Made by a program: the position numbers and the translations under genes
The notes under the pieces: model-generated
Databases searched by the model: none
Told to the model about the DNA's origin: nothing
Seen by the model: only the letters and a program-made list of their open reading frames with translations
Origin: Diadophis punctatus similis
Taxonomy: Eukaryota; Chordata; Lepidosauria; Squamata; Dipsadidae
Reading direction: 5' to 3'
NCBI GenBank assembly: GCA_023053685.1
Contig: JALIGW010000032.1
Span: 4,668,843-4,732,842, forward strand
Length of the DNA: 64,000 nt
In this document: in pieces, positions 1-34,909 of the stretch
Layout of the letters: the number at the start of each line of letters is the position of its first letter
Position numbering within the stretch: position 1 is the first letter of the stretch

Positions 1-900
1 TGTTAGGAAACACCTTGAGTTTCAGGTTGCAGCACTCTATAAATTCAGCAAACCAATACAAGAGTAACAAGCAGGTATGAGTTTATATTTCCATGTGGCC
101 CAAAACATTCCTTCAAAATTCAATCTAATAGTCTCAAAAAGAATATAATTCGCCACTATTTAAATTATGCTTTTGGAAATCCTTTTTTCAGATGCTAACC
201 TAATTCCCCCCCCCCCCTAATTAGCTCAGTGGAAAATAGGTTCCACTTGCTGGCTCTTTTCCATGACATATTTTCCATGATTAATCTGAGAATAATTTGG
301 TCAAATTTTTCTGGGATTGCAAAACGCTTCAGAATTCATCAGACAGCCCACATTCACAGCAGGCACCAAACTAAAATGTAGTTGGTTATTTTGTTTAGAA
401 TGTTGTGTAAACATAGTTCCTTCTTTTGTATTAATAAGTGATGGCTTTTGTAATATTTTGCTTGTTCCTGATTCCAAGAGCTTGTCTGCACCTTTCTAAT
501 ATCCTTTTGACCATAAAATTCTCTGCTTTAGTAGAACTGGACAGATTTATTTCAATCCTGAATTAAGTTAATAATAATGTATTCAACCCGGGATACTCCA
601 AACTTCCATGTCCAGGGGAGGGGAGGGGATATGATAACCTTTATTGTCACTTTCTCTATGTAAACACTAGGACACATTAAAAATTAAATTCTGTATAAAA
701 TTCTGATAAAGAATTTTATACAGACAGACATCGATATATAGAATAATACACACACACACACAAACATACCTCTGTACACATACATACACACATATACCGT
801 ACATATGAGCATCAATGTATTGTAGGACAATTCTCTCAGTGGGTCTCAAGTTTCATGCCCCTCCTGATTTTTTAAAAATGTTTCCTTAATGAAAACCAAA
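1..900. other. AT-rich upstream sequence without a recognised gene
   Basis: No exon, conserved protein or clear transposon end was recognised here. It contains a short C-run near 206-216, a GGGGA-rich patch near 615-628 and a CA/TA-rich simple repeat around 747-800. Reading frames across it are short and of low complexity. It lies upstream of DCAF12; in mammals UBAP1 lies on this side in the opposite direction, but nothing of it is visible. Confidence 0.5.
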
Positions 901-904
901 TAAA

Positions 905-1153
905 TGAGAAAAATTTGGGGGTTGGACCAGATGACCTACAAGGTTCCTTCCAACTCTGTTAATCTGTTAAAAAAGTCAATGGGGAAATCAGATTCACTTA
1001 ACAACCGTGTTACTAATTTAACTGCAGTAATTCACTTAAGAAATGTACCAAGAAAAGTCATAAAAAGGGGCAAAAACCACTTACCAAATTTCTCACTTAG
1101 CAACATAAATTTTGGACTGAGTTGTGGTCGTAAGTTGAAGAGGACCTGTACTT
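905..1153 (+). mobile_element. CR1 3' tail joined to the 3' half of a family-A MITE
   Basis: Bases 913-970 carry the CR1 3' terminal signature (GGACCAGATGACCTACAAGG, TTCCAACTCTGTTAAT). From about 971 the sequence becomes the right half of the TA-flanked MITE called family A in this annotation (TTCACTTAACAACCGTGTTA, then GTGGTCGTAAG and a terminus resembling GGACTACCTGTA at 1143-1153). The left half of the MITE is missing. Confidence 0.7.
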
Positions 1154-1179
1154 TTCCAGCCTCAGAAAGACCTTACAAT

Positions 1180-1470
1180 AGTCTATGGAGATTCACAGTT
1201 ATCCAGATCATGGTTGTCCCAAAGATGCTTTTTTCAGGAGGCAACTGGACTTCCTGGTTTTTCTTTCAAGACATTTCGCTTCTCCTCCAGGAAGCTTCTT
1301 CAGCTCTGACTGGATGGTGGGGAAAGGAAGGTTTTATATTCTTGCAGACAGCTGGTCATTTGCATCCTTTTAGAGAGTCCTTGAAGCCACTTGGAGGTTT
1401 GTCTGTGTCCTCAGGGTCACCTGAATGGTGCAAATGGTTCCTGTAGTCTGCCATTTTTGGGAAATCCATT
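1180..1470 (-). mobile_element. Dispersed retroelement fragment, possibly Penelope-like
   Basis: Read on the minus strand, this holds GGAGAAGCGAAATGTCTTGA followed by AAGTCCAGTTGCCTCCTGAA. The same block returns at about 2240-2430, so it is a dispersed repeat. The run GAGAAGCGAAA-YGTCTT resembles the terminal blocks of Penelope-like elements, but no reverse transcriptase or GIY-YIG domain is visible, so the family name is an inference. Confidence 0.35.
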
Positions 1471-1490
1471 AATACTCCCACACCATTCAT

Positions 1491-1846
1491 CAGGGGTGGG
1501 TTCCTACCGGTGCGGTCCAGTGCGTAGCTCTGGTAGGGACCCGCCAATAACCCAATTTGCGCGTGACTGCTCCGGTACCGTCTCCACCGGGTAGTCACGC
1601 GCGTCGCCATCTTTTTTTACAAATTTTTGGGCGATTTTGCTTCTGTGTATGCGCGGAAGCAAAATTGCGTCGAAATCTCTCTCGCGTGCGCATCCCCTTG
1701 CAAGATTTTGGTGAGATTTTGCTTCCGTGCATGCGCAGAAGCAAAATCGCGCAAGGGTGCGCGCGTGCGTAGCGCCCGCACGCACACAAAGCATAGAGAA
1801 ACGCGGAGCAGTGCCCCGGGGTCGGTAAGTTAGCAACTTGCCCCTG
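1491..1846. mobile_element. hAT-like MITE (CAGGGGTGGGTTCC termini)
   Basis: The element begins CAGGGGTGGGTTCCTACCGG and ends with an imperfect inverted copy, GCAACTTGCCCCTG. The flanks share TTCAT, partly consistent with an 8-bp hAT target duplication (CCATTCAT / GTGTTCAT). The interior is GC-rich with repeated tgcgcgcgaagcaaaat-like words. The overlapping reading frames (up to 134 codons) are products of this GC-rich repeat, not genes. Confidence 0.55.
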
Positions 1847-1874
1847 GTGTTCATCCTTTGAATGGCGCAGTGAA

Positions 1875-2095
1875 AGCCGTGGTGGTGCAGTGGTTAGAGT
1901 GCTGTATTGCAGGCTACTTCTGCTGATCACCGGCTGCCAGCAGTTTGGCAGATCGAATCTCACCAGGCTCAAGGTTGACTCAGCCTCCCGTCGTTCCAAG
2001 GTGGATAAAATGAGGACCCAGATGGTTGGGGGAAATATGCTGACTCTGTAAACCGCTTAGAGAGGGCTGTAAAGCACTGTGAAGCGGTGTATTTT
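1875..2095 (+). mobile_element. Sauria/Squam tRNA-derived SINE
   Basis: The head has a pol III A-box-like GTGGTGCAGTGGTTAGAG and a B-box-like GATCGAATCTC. The body has the conserved squamate SINE words CTCAAGGTTGACTCAGCC, AAAATGAGGACCCAGAT and TGTAAACCGCTTAGAGAGGG. It is followed by an L2-like LINE 3' tail at about 2140-2206. Confidence 0.85.
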
Positions 2096-2097
2096 GT

Positions 2098-2206
2098 TTT
2101 AACCGTTGTTTACAAGAACCGGTGTTCTTGTATAATGCTGTACGCCGCCCTGAGTCCCTCGGGAGTAGGGCGGCATAGAAGAACCAATAATAAATAAATA
2201 AATAAA
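2098..2206 (+). mobile_element. L2-like LINE 3' end with (AAAT)n tail
   Basis: The run GCCGCCCTGAGTCCCTCGGG..GGGCGGCATAGAA followed by AATAAATAAATAAATAAA is the 3' end also seen, in the other orientation, at about 35117-35190. Only the tail of the element is present. Confidence 0.65.
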
Positions 2207-2239
2207 TATACAGTAAATCTGAGTGCCATTGCTATCCCA

Positions 2240-2430
2240 AAGTGCACGGCTAAAAATTTATGGAGATTCTCAATCATCCAGGTCATGGTTATCCCAAAAG
2301 GTGTTTTTTCAGGAGGCAACCCAATTCCCCACCATCCAGTCAGAGCTGAAAAAGCTTCTTGGATGAGAAGCGAAATGTCTTCAAAGAACAAACAAGAAAG
2401 TCCAGTTGCCTCCTGAAAAAGCACTTTTGG
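2240..2430 (+). mobile_element. Second copy of the possible Penelope-like fragment
   Basis: It contains GGATGAGAAGCGAAATGTCT and AAAGTCCAGTTGCCTCCTGA, matching the minus-strand copy at 1180-1470. The left part (about 2260-2330) carries the same family in the opposite sense (TTTTTTCAGGAGGCAAC), so the locus is a head-to-head arrangement around 2330. No coding domain is visible. Confidence 0.4.
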
Positions 2431-2865
2431 GAAGACACTACAATACTTTCAATTGCAATAATTTTCCAACAAATGTGGTTGAAGCTGACTACTTCAGCTT
2501 CAACCACAACAATACACGAGCACGTAATAGATTCAAACTAAATGTAAAGCGCTCCAAACTCGACTGCAGAAAATACGACTTCAGCAAAAGAGTGATCAAT
2601 GCCTGGAATGCACTACCTGACTCTGTGGTTTCTTCCCCAAACCCCCAAAACTTTAACCTTAGACTGTCTACAGTCGACCTCTCCTCGTTTCTAAGAGGTC
2701 TGTAAGGGGCGTGCATAAGCGCACCACTGTGCCTACCGTCCCTGTCCTACTGTCACATTGTCCTCTTTTATCGTTACTTTTTACTTATGTTTATACAAAC
2801 TACTACTATCCTATACATGTTTGACAAATAAACAAACAAACAAACAAACAAACAAACAAATAAAT
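2430..2865 (+). mobile_element. LINE 3' end (CR1/Jockey-like), with (AAAC)n tail
   Basis: The frame at 2406-2705 ends with RKYDFSKRVINAWNALPDSV, the typical carboxy-terminal segment of CR1/Jockey-superfamily LINE ORF2. It is followed by a 3' UTR and an (AAAC)n tail at about 2828-2860. The reverse transcriptase itself is missing, so this is a strongly 5'-truncated copy. The exact clade is not certain. Confidence 0.6.
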
Positions 2866-3149
2866 AAATATTACGTTTCAAGAACCATGTGCTACTGATA
2901 ATTACACAGAACAGAGAAGTATGTTCTTTTCAAATTTCATAGAAACGTTAAAACACGAATCAGTCTTAAGCCAATCGGGAACAAAATTAAAAAATCTAGG
3001 CAGCGGATGAGAGAAAGAAATAAGCAATTGATAAGATGATAATACACAAATGTTTTCATGATTGCTATTGGGAACAGAGTCCAAAATAATGATAATAAAA
3101 AAACAAGGCACTCTAAATGCTGGACTTACAAAATGCTGGACTCAAAATC

Positions 3150-3780
3150 CTTGACTTACAACTATTCGGTTATTGACGGTTGAATGTTAAAACGGCAGTG
3201 AAAAAAGTGACTTATGACCCTTTTTTATACTTAACAACCATTACAGGGTCCCCATGGTCACCTGATCAAAACTTAGACGCTTGCCAAATGACTCATATTT
3301 ATGATGGTTGCAGTGTCCCAGTGTCATTCTGACCTTCTGGCAAGCAAAGTCAGTGGGGAAGCCTGATTCACTTAACGACCGTGTTACTTCCTTAATAACT
3401 GCAGTGATTCATTTAGCAAGTATGGAACGAAAGGTTGTAAAATGGGGCAAAACTCACCACCTTTGTTAAGTGAGTTTTTGCCCCCATTTTACGACTTTTC
3501 TTGCCAGAGTTGTTAAGTGAGTCACTGCTGCTGTTAAGTTAGCAACTGGGTTGTTAAGTGAATCCGGCTTCCCCATTGATTTTGCTTGTCAGAAGGTCGC
3601 AAAAGGTGATCACGTGACCTCGGGACACTGCGACCGTCATAAATAAGAGTCATGATCACATGACTATGGGGATGCTGCAACGGTCATAAGTGTGAAAAAT
3701 GGTCATAAGTCACTTTTTCCAATGCCGCCATAACTTTGTACAGTCACTAAATGAGCTATTATAAGTCGAGAACTACCTGT
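3150..3780. mobile_element. Two family-A MITE copies in fold-back arrangement
   Basis: From 3150 to about 3460 the sequence reads in the + sense of family A (CTTGACTTACAACTATTCGG onward). From about 3463 it reads in the reverse sense to 3780, ending GTCGAGAACTACCTGTA. The two halves meet within the aaactcacttaac segment and together could form a long hairpin. Family A begins CAGGTAGTCCTCGACTTACA, ends with its complement and is flanked by TA, as expected for the Tc1/mariner/pogo (Tigger) group. Confidence 0.75.
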
Positions 3781-3810
3781 ATGCATCTCGCTTGGTGTTT
3801 CTCAATTACA

Positions 3811-4369
3811 GGTAGTCCTCGACTTACAACAGCTCATTTAGTGACCGTTCAAAGCAGTGGTGGGTTGCTACTGGTTCGTCTCAGTTCGGGCGAATCGGTA
3901 GAGGCGGCGGCAGGAGGCTCCGCCCACGTGCATGCGCAGAAGGTTCTGCGTGTGCGTGCGTTCACAGTTCCAAACCAGCAGTGAAGGTGAGTGAAACCCA
4001 TGCCTGGTTCAAAGTTACAACGGCATTGGAAAAAGTGACATGACCATTTTTCACACTTAACGACCATTACAGGATCCCCGTGGTCACATGATCCAAATTC
4101 AGACTCTTGGCAAGTGGTTCATCCTTACGATGGTTGCAGAGTCCCAAGGTCACGTGATCCCCTTTTGCGACCTTCGGACAAGCAAAGTCAATGGGAAAGC
4201 CTGATTCACTTAACAACTCTGTGACTAATATAACAACTGCAGTTTATAACTTGACAACTGTGGCAAGAAAATTCGTAAAATGGGGCAAAACTCATTGAAC
4301 AACAAATGTTTCACTTAGCAACATAAATCCTGTACTCCATTGTGGTCGTAACTCGAGGACTACCTGTAA
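3811..4369 (+). mobile_element. Family-A MITE interrupted by a hAT MITE
   Basis: The left end CAGGTAGTCCTCGACTTACA is at 3811, and the right end is the complement GACTACCTG near 4368, followed by TA. The copy is about 400 bp once the hAT insertion at 3855-4006 is removed. It carries GTCACGTGAT inside. It lies directly upstream of the DCAF12 CpG island. Confidence 0.85.
3855..4006. mobile_element. hAT MITE with perfect 8-bp target duplication
   Basis: The 152-bp element begins CAGTGGTGGGTTGCTACTGG and ends AAACCCATGCCTG. GTTCAAAG is duplicated exactly on both sides (3847-3854 and 4007-4014). The 8-bp duplication and CAGTG ends place it in the hAT superfamily. It inserted into an existing family-A MITE and is therefore younger. 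Confidence 0.85.
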
Positions 4370-4881
4370 TAACTGGAGGAAATCCTAGCTGGGCCTCAGC
4401 CATCGAAGGTCCCCTGGCGACGCATAGGGGGCGCCATAACAACCACAATGGCGCGCCCCCAACGCGCGCTTTGACCAATCAGAGAGGCCTCCGCGGCCCA
4501 ACCCGGAGTTCTCTCTCCCGCGCTTGCCCAGTGCAGGGTTGTTAACCCCGAGGGCAGAAGCAACTCGGGCCCGAGCGGAGGATTCGTTGCCGAGCAACCG
4601 CGAGCGGGCGTGGTCGTCTCGCGCGCCTGCGCAGACTCTCCCCAGCCGGGTTGCCGTAAAGCGCGACGCCGTCGACCCGTTTTGCTGGCCTCCCGCCGCG
4701 GGCGGGCGCGAAATGTCGTGAGCCGCATCCGGCCGGTGGACGGCGCGGGAGCGACCGCGGGCGGGCGGCGAGCGGCGGCATCCCATGCTCCGTCGCGGGC
4801 GGCGGCGGGCGTCCCTGTCCTTCCCCTCCCCCTTCATGCGGGGCCCGGGCCGGGGCCGCGCCCGAGTCGCCCCCGCCCGTT

Positions 4882-29767
<24,886 letters not shown>

Positions 29768-30633
29768 TGACCCTTTCTCCCGAAAACAAGAGCCTCTAGA
29801 AGCGTGACTTTCTTCTTCTTCTTCTTCTCCTCCCACTCCCTCACCTTCATTTTCTCTCCTTTTTTAAAAACAAAAGGATTTGCGTGGTGGACATTCCCGT
29901 CTTCTGGTCTTCATGCCACTCGGGGTTTAAACATAATTTTTTTTAAGGAGGGGAAACCGTTGATCCTGTCGGGTGTCCCAGAGGTTTTTGTACATTTTTA
30001 AAAATGGGGTGTGTTTTTTTTTTTGGTTGTTGATGTTGTTGTGGTGGTTGTTGACCTGCTTTGACCTTTCTACAATAGACTGAGGGTTGACGCCCTTTTT
30101 ATTGCATTTCCTAAAAATGGTGGCCTCTTCGCCCCCGAGCTTAGGCTGACCGACCGACCGACCATAAGTCTCATTTTTCTTCTCTTACTTCGCTGGGAGG
30201 TAGGATCCCTCGATTCGATAGGCTGCTGCCGAGCTTTCTATGAAAGCCCAGGGGCTGTGTGTGTGTGTGTGTGCGTGCACATGCGTATGTGTGTACATGT
30301 ATGTGCAGGTACTTTGTCGGTCACCTTTCCTGGAATAAAAACAATCTAATTAAAAACAAAATGTATTTATACAATAGGCCCTTCTACCTAATCCACAGAG
30401 TTAGGTCTGCCCTCCCCTTAACTCTGGGTCAATCTTTAAAAAGTGCAGGTTTTACAATGATGCCGTTTTCGTCGCTGATCCAATGTGGGACCTCCGTCGT
30501 TGTTTTATTTTAAATATATAAAGTCTATTGCATTTATTCAATAGAGACACATTAAAGACAATCCCTGAAAACCAGGAACATAACCTCAACCCTCCGTTAC
30601 GAAGTGTACATATGTGTGTGTGTGTATATATCA

Positions 30634-30960
<327 letters not shown>

Positions 30961-31022
30961 ACACAGTAAAAGCACTTATACACATATGGTACCTAGTTCA
31001 CAACTGCTTCTAAACCAGTGCG

Positions 31023-31023
31023 T

Positions 31024-31061
<38 letters not shown>
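31023..31061 (+). repeat. (CA)n microsatellite
   Basis: About 18 CA units followed by TATATACATACACACA. Confidence 0.95.
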
Positions 31062-31064
<3 letters not shown>

Positions 31065-31407
31065 CATACACACATTTGTTTTTGTTCTTAAAAACTGGCA
31101 ATTAGCTACCTTCTGCGAACAGAGTTCTTCATCCACAATCTCAGATAATGTTCGGTTGAAGCTCGCTGCTTTCCAGCTTTTAGACTGGTGTTTTGTTTTT
31201 TAAAAAAATGGCTTCATATAGATTTGTGTTTCTAGGGTGTGTTTTTTTAAATAAACAACAACAACTATGAATGCCCCAAAGGAGAAGAAATTGCAGAGGG
31301 GAGGGTGCAGACAGGCGTCTTCAGAAATGGAATTTTCCTCTTTAGCTAATCAGAAAGAGGAGCAAGATTTTTCCCCCTTCTTTTGAGACATATAGATTTG
31401 CCATGAC

Positions 31408-31760
31408 ATATAGGAATCAACACATGGCATGATAGCAGTCGTCAAATATTTGAGGGGCTGCCACAAAGAAGAGGGAGTCAAACTATTCTCCAAAGCACCT
31501 GAAGGCAGGACAAGAAGCAAATATGATGGAAATTATCAAGGAGAGAAGCAACATAGAACTAAGGAGAAATTTCCTGACAGTGGGAATAATTAACCAGTGG
31601 AATAGCTTGCCACCAGAAGTTGTGAATGCTCCAACACCGGAAGTTAAGAACATTGGATAACCATTTGTCTGAACTGGTGTAAGGTATCCTGCCTAAGCAG
31701 GGGGTTAGAATAGGACCTCCAAGGTCCCTTCCAACTCTGTTATTCTAATGTTCTATTCTA
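31408..31760 (+). mobile_element. CR1 3' end
   Basis: It keeps ATGATAGCAGTCGTCAAATA, AGGGGCTGCCACAAAGAAGA and the tail AGGACCTCCAAGGTCCCTTC, TTATTCTAATGTTCTATTCT. It is followed by a SINE in the other orientation. Confidence 0.88.
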
Positions 31761-31769
31761 TTCTGAATT

Positions 31770-31921
31770 TAACAGATTAACAGAGTTGGAAGGGACCTTG
31801 CAGGTCATCTAGTCCAACCCCCTGCCCAAGCAGGAGACCCTACATCTGCCTCTACCTAGGATTGAACTCACAACCTCCTGATAATGAGGCAAGAGCTCCA
31901 CCTCTAGGCCACAGCAGCTGC
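31770..31921 (-). mobile_element. SINE with tRNA-like head and CR1 tail
   Basis: On the minus strand a tRNA-like head reads GTGGCCTAGAGGTGGAGC (A-box-like) and GGTTGTGAGTTCAATCC (B-box-like), then passes after GTAGAGGCAGATGTAGGGTC into a CR1 3' tail (GGGGGTTGGACTAGATGACC). A pol III head joined to a LINE tail is the usual plan of a SINE mobilised by that LINE. Confidence 0.65.
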
Positions 31922-31992
31922 CTATTCTATTCTATTCTATTCTATTCTATTCTATTCTATTCTATTCTATTCTATTCTATTCTATTCTTCTT
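31922..31992 (+). repeat. (ATTCT)n microsatellite
   Basis: Thirteen or so ATTCT units (on +) adjoin the tRNA-head side of the SINE just described and the CR1 tail family. AATAG on the other strand is the pentamer typical of snake CR1-linked arrays. Confidence 0.95.
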
Positions 31993-32035
31993 CTAAATTA
32001 AATTCTATTCTAAATTCCCTACCATACCATACCGG

Positions 32036-32101
32036 CAAATCACTGTCTCGCTTAACAACAGAAACTGGGCTCAATTGTGGTGGTCAGAGGATTATCTGTG
32101 T
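32036..32101 (+). mobile_element. Family-A MITE 3' fragment
   Basis: CTCGCTTAACAACAGAAACT and GGGCTCAATTGTGGTGGTCA, then AGAGGATTATCTGTG. Only the right end remains. Confidence 0.7.
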
Positions 32102-32119
32102 CAAACAGTTTAATGCACA

Positions 32120-32370
32120 TATTTTATTATTTATTTAGTGAGATTTATATACCGCCTCACAGTGCAAGCACTCTCTAAGTGGTTTACACCAGTAAGCAAT
32201 GTATATTTATATTGCCCCCAACAATCTGGGTCCTCATTTTACCTGCCTCGGAAGGATGGAAGGCTGAGTCAACCTTGAGCCGGTGAGGTTTGAACCGCTG
32301 ACCTGCGGATCAGTGTCAGCTAAAGTGGCCTGCAGTACCTGCCTCTAACCGCTGCGCCACCTCGGCTCTT
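32120..32370 (-). mobile_element. Sauria/Squam-type SINE, reverse, with distinct tail
   Basis: On the minus strand: CCGAGGTGGCGCAGCGGTTA, AGCGGTTCAAACCTCAC, CTCAAGGTTGACTCAGCC, AAAATGAGGACCCAGATTGT. Unlike the copies at 47.6 and 59.1 kb, its 3' part reads GGCGGTATATAAATCTCACT and ends AAATAAATAATAAA. Confidence 0.85.
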
Positions 32371-32652
32371 CATACCCACCCTTTAGAAGGTTGAATGAAC
32401 TCACAAGTGAACCTCAGATGATTGTTGTGTGTTTCTGGTCACACAACAATTAATGAGGTTTAATCACAAGAATTTCTTCAAGTATGATTTGCTTTTGGTT
32501 CCATAAACCATACTCAACCCAAACTTCGGTGCTACAGCTCCCATAACCCAGGTCAGTCATGCCCTCTGTAGTCCAGGTTTCTAAAATAGGAACAAAACAC
32601 ACACACACACACACACACGGCCAACTCTTATGGAGGATGGAGCTATGCTACT

Positions 32653-33016
32653 ACAGGCAGTCCTTGAATTTCAGCAGTTCACTTAGTGACCGTTCAAAGT
32701 TACAGCAGCATTGAAAATTAACTTAGGACCATTTTTCGCAGTTACAACCTAAGCACCGTCCATGTGATCAAAATGCAGACGCTTGGCCACTGACTCATGA
32801 CAGTTGGAGTGTGATCCCCTTTTGCGACCTCCTGACAATCAAAGTCCAGAGGGAAGCCAGATTCACTCAACAACCGTGTTACTAGTTTAACTGCAGCGGT
32901 TCAATTAACCACTGTGGCAAGAAAGGTCGCAAAATGGAGCAAAATTCACTTAAGTGTTTCACTTAGCAACAGAAATTTTACACTCAATTATGGTCATAAG
33001 TCCAAGTCTACCTGTA
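32653..33016 (+). mobile_element. Family-A MITE
   Basis: CAGGCAGTCCTTGAATTTCA at the left, TAAGTCCAAGTCTACCTGTA at the right. The E-box-like words have decayed in this copy. Confidence 0.85.
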
Positions 33017-33115
33017 CTTCAGCAGCCGAGGGTATCTTGGGTGTTTGCCTTCATACAAAGTCCACTGGTAGACAAAAACACACCTTTATTCTGAGATCTG
33101 GAAAAAATAAAGCAT

Positions 33116-33415
33116 ACAGGTCTTAACCTACAACTATTTGTTTAGTGACTGAAGTTACAATGGCACTGAAAAAAGTGACTTATAATCGTTTTTCACACTT
33201 CGGGTCCATTGAAGCATTGCTGTGTTCACGTGATCTAAATTCAGACGCTTGGCCACCGACTCATATTTATGACGGTTGCAGTGTTCACCATTTGTCACCT
33301 TCCCAGCTGGCTTTTGACAAAACAAAGTCAATGGGCGAAGCCAGATTTGTTTAATGACTGCATGATTCTCTTTAACAACAGCCATGATTCGCTTAATAAC
33401 TGTGGCAAATAATCA
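33116..33415 (+). mobile_element. Family-A MITE, 3' truncated
   Basis: ACAGGTCTTAACCTACAACT at the start; TCACGTGATCTAAATTCAGA; it stops within the AACTGTGGCAA segment. This is the second copy in 500 bp. Confidence 0.8.
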
Positions 33416-33825
33416 GAAAAGGCTACGCTGGCGTTCAAAGTCTGCAGAGTTTGGGGAAAAGGAAGAAGAACCTTCACATAATTCGAACACTGAATTATGG
33501 ACTCTCAGGATGGGACTGCATTTAAAAACGATAGTATTTTGCGTATGTTTTTAATCCTTTTAAAAACCCTGTCTTGAGGGAAGCCCTATAGTTAAAAAGG
33601 ACTTTTGTTTTATTTCTACAGTGTCGCTTGGTGCTTGATGAAGGAGTTAAGTGTCTTCTTTCTGAGCTGGATTTTATCCTACATATAGATGGGTGAATTT
33701 GCCTGAGGGATAAGGCAAATGGCCAGCTGCAAAAGTCAGAGTGTTTTATTGCCAGATATGAAATAATATATATGTAGATGTTTCAGTAGAAAATATTTGT
33801 AGTTCAGGGGTGAATTGTTGGGTCC
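33416..33825. other. Intergenic sequence without recognised feature
   Basis: No exon, repeat signature or long frame was recognised between the family-A copy and the hammerhead-like cluster. Confidence 0.4.
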
Positions 33826-33827
33826 TT

Positions 33828-34470
33828 GGTGCTCCCTGAGCTTTGTGATTTTCATGCAGATGTTTCATGACCCAACTAGGTAACATCATCAGTGCTAGAA
33901 GGGAGAGGAGGAGGACTGTGGGGTCCTTGGTGCTCTCTGAGCTTGGTTATTTGGTTATTTTCTTGCAGATTTCATGACCGAACTAGGTAATATCAGTGCT
34001 AGAAGGGGAAGGAGGACTGTGGGGTCCTATATGCTCTCTGAGCTTGGTTATTTTCTTGCAGATGTTTCATGACCCAATTCAGTAACATCTTCAATGCTAG
34101 AAGGGGGGAGGAAGGGGAAGACTCTGGGATCCTTGGTGCTCTCTGTGTTTGGTGGTGTTCTTGCAGATGTTTCATGACCCAACTAGGTGACATCATCAGT
34201 GCTACAAGGGAATGGGGTTTGTGGAGAGGAGGAGGACTCTGAGATCATTGGTGCTCTCTGAGCTTGGTAGTTTTCTTGTAGATATTTTATTACCCAACTA
34301 GGCACTGATGATGTTACCTAGTCAAGTAGTAAAATGTATGCGAGAAAACACCAAGCTTAGAGAGCATCAAGGACCTCAGAATACTGTATATGTAGTTTGA
34401 GTTAAACTGGATTTCTTGATGCTCTCTGAGCTTGATGGTTTCGTTAGCCAACTGGATAACATCAGTGTAA
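33828..34470 (-). ncRNA. Second cluster of hammerhead-ribozyme-like units, mainly reverse
   Basis: Four reverse units lie near 33850-33900, 33955-34005, 34055-34105 and 34160-34210 (GCAGATGTTTCATGACCCAA on +, the complement of the GAAACATC core), each followed by GTAACATCATCAGTG, the complement of CTGATGATG. At about 34265-34345 a reverse half-unit is fused to a forward unit (GCACTGATGATGTTACCTAG). Another fragment is at 34410-34460. The same stem I and GTC triplet logic applies as at 19.5-20.3 kb. Confidence 0.45.
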
Positions 34471-34905
34471 GGGAATGTAAAGATATGCACGTAAAAAAAT
34501 TGAAATTTAGTTCATAAACTGTTGAGAACTGGATCACATTCCATACACACCCTAAATTTCTCCCTGTAAAAGTTCCACTGTGTTTCGTAAGTGGAAGTTG
34601 GTTCAAAGATAGGCAGCTATAGAAATGCTTTAAATAAATAAGCAGACAAATAAGTTTTGGAATGAAAAGTGACTCCAGCTGTATTTATCAGAATCAAGAG
34701 TCTTCTTGTGGGGTTTTCCCCTCTGGCTAGTCATTGGATGCCAACAGGCAATCTTCATTAGAAGAGCAACGCTGCATGACGATTAAAGCTCCCTAATAAC
34801 CGTCCTTAGGGCTGAACAGATTAAGCTTTGCAAAAATGTTGAGATCTGTAATTATCCCTGCCTGCAAACAAAGGCAAGAGGGCTACCAAATCCCCATCAG
34901 CAGAT
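34471..34905. other. Intergenic sequence without recognised feature
   Basis: Ordinary AT-rich sequence. The minus-strand frame 34376-34606 (76 codons) has no recognisable motif. Confidence 0.4.
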
Positions 34906-34909
34906 TAGA

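Noticed and set aside
904..1446. 180-codon frame
   Set aside because: It runs through a CR1 tail, a MITE half and a retroelement fragment in turn, so it cannot be one gene.
1180..1470. Hammerhead core in the GGAGAAGCGAAATGTCTT family (also 2331-2400)
   Set aside because: GATGA and GAAAYGTC occur, but the preceding CT of the CTGATGA box is missing and no convincing stem I or II could be drawn. Left as a plain dispersed repeat.
32120..32370. tRNA gene candidates in SINE heads (also at 1875, 47630 and 59119)
   Set aside because: A- and B-box-like words are there, but the heads lack a full cloverleaf acceptor and are followed by SINE bodies.
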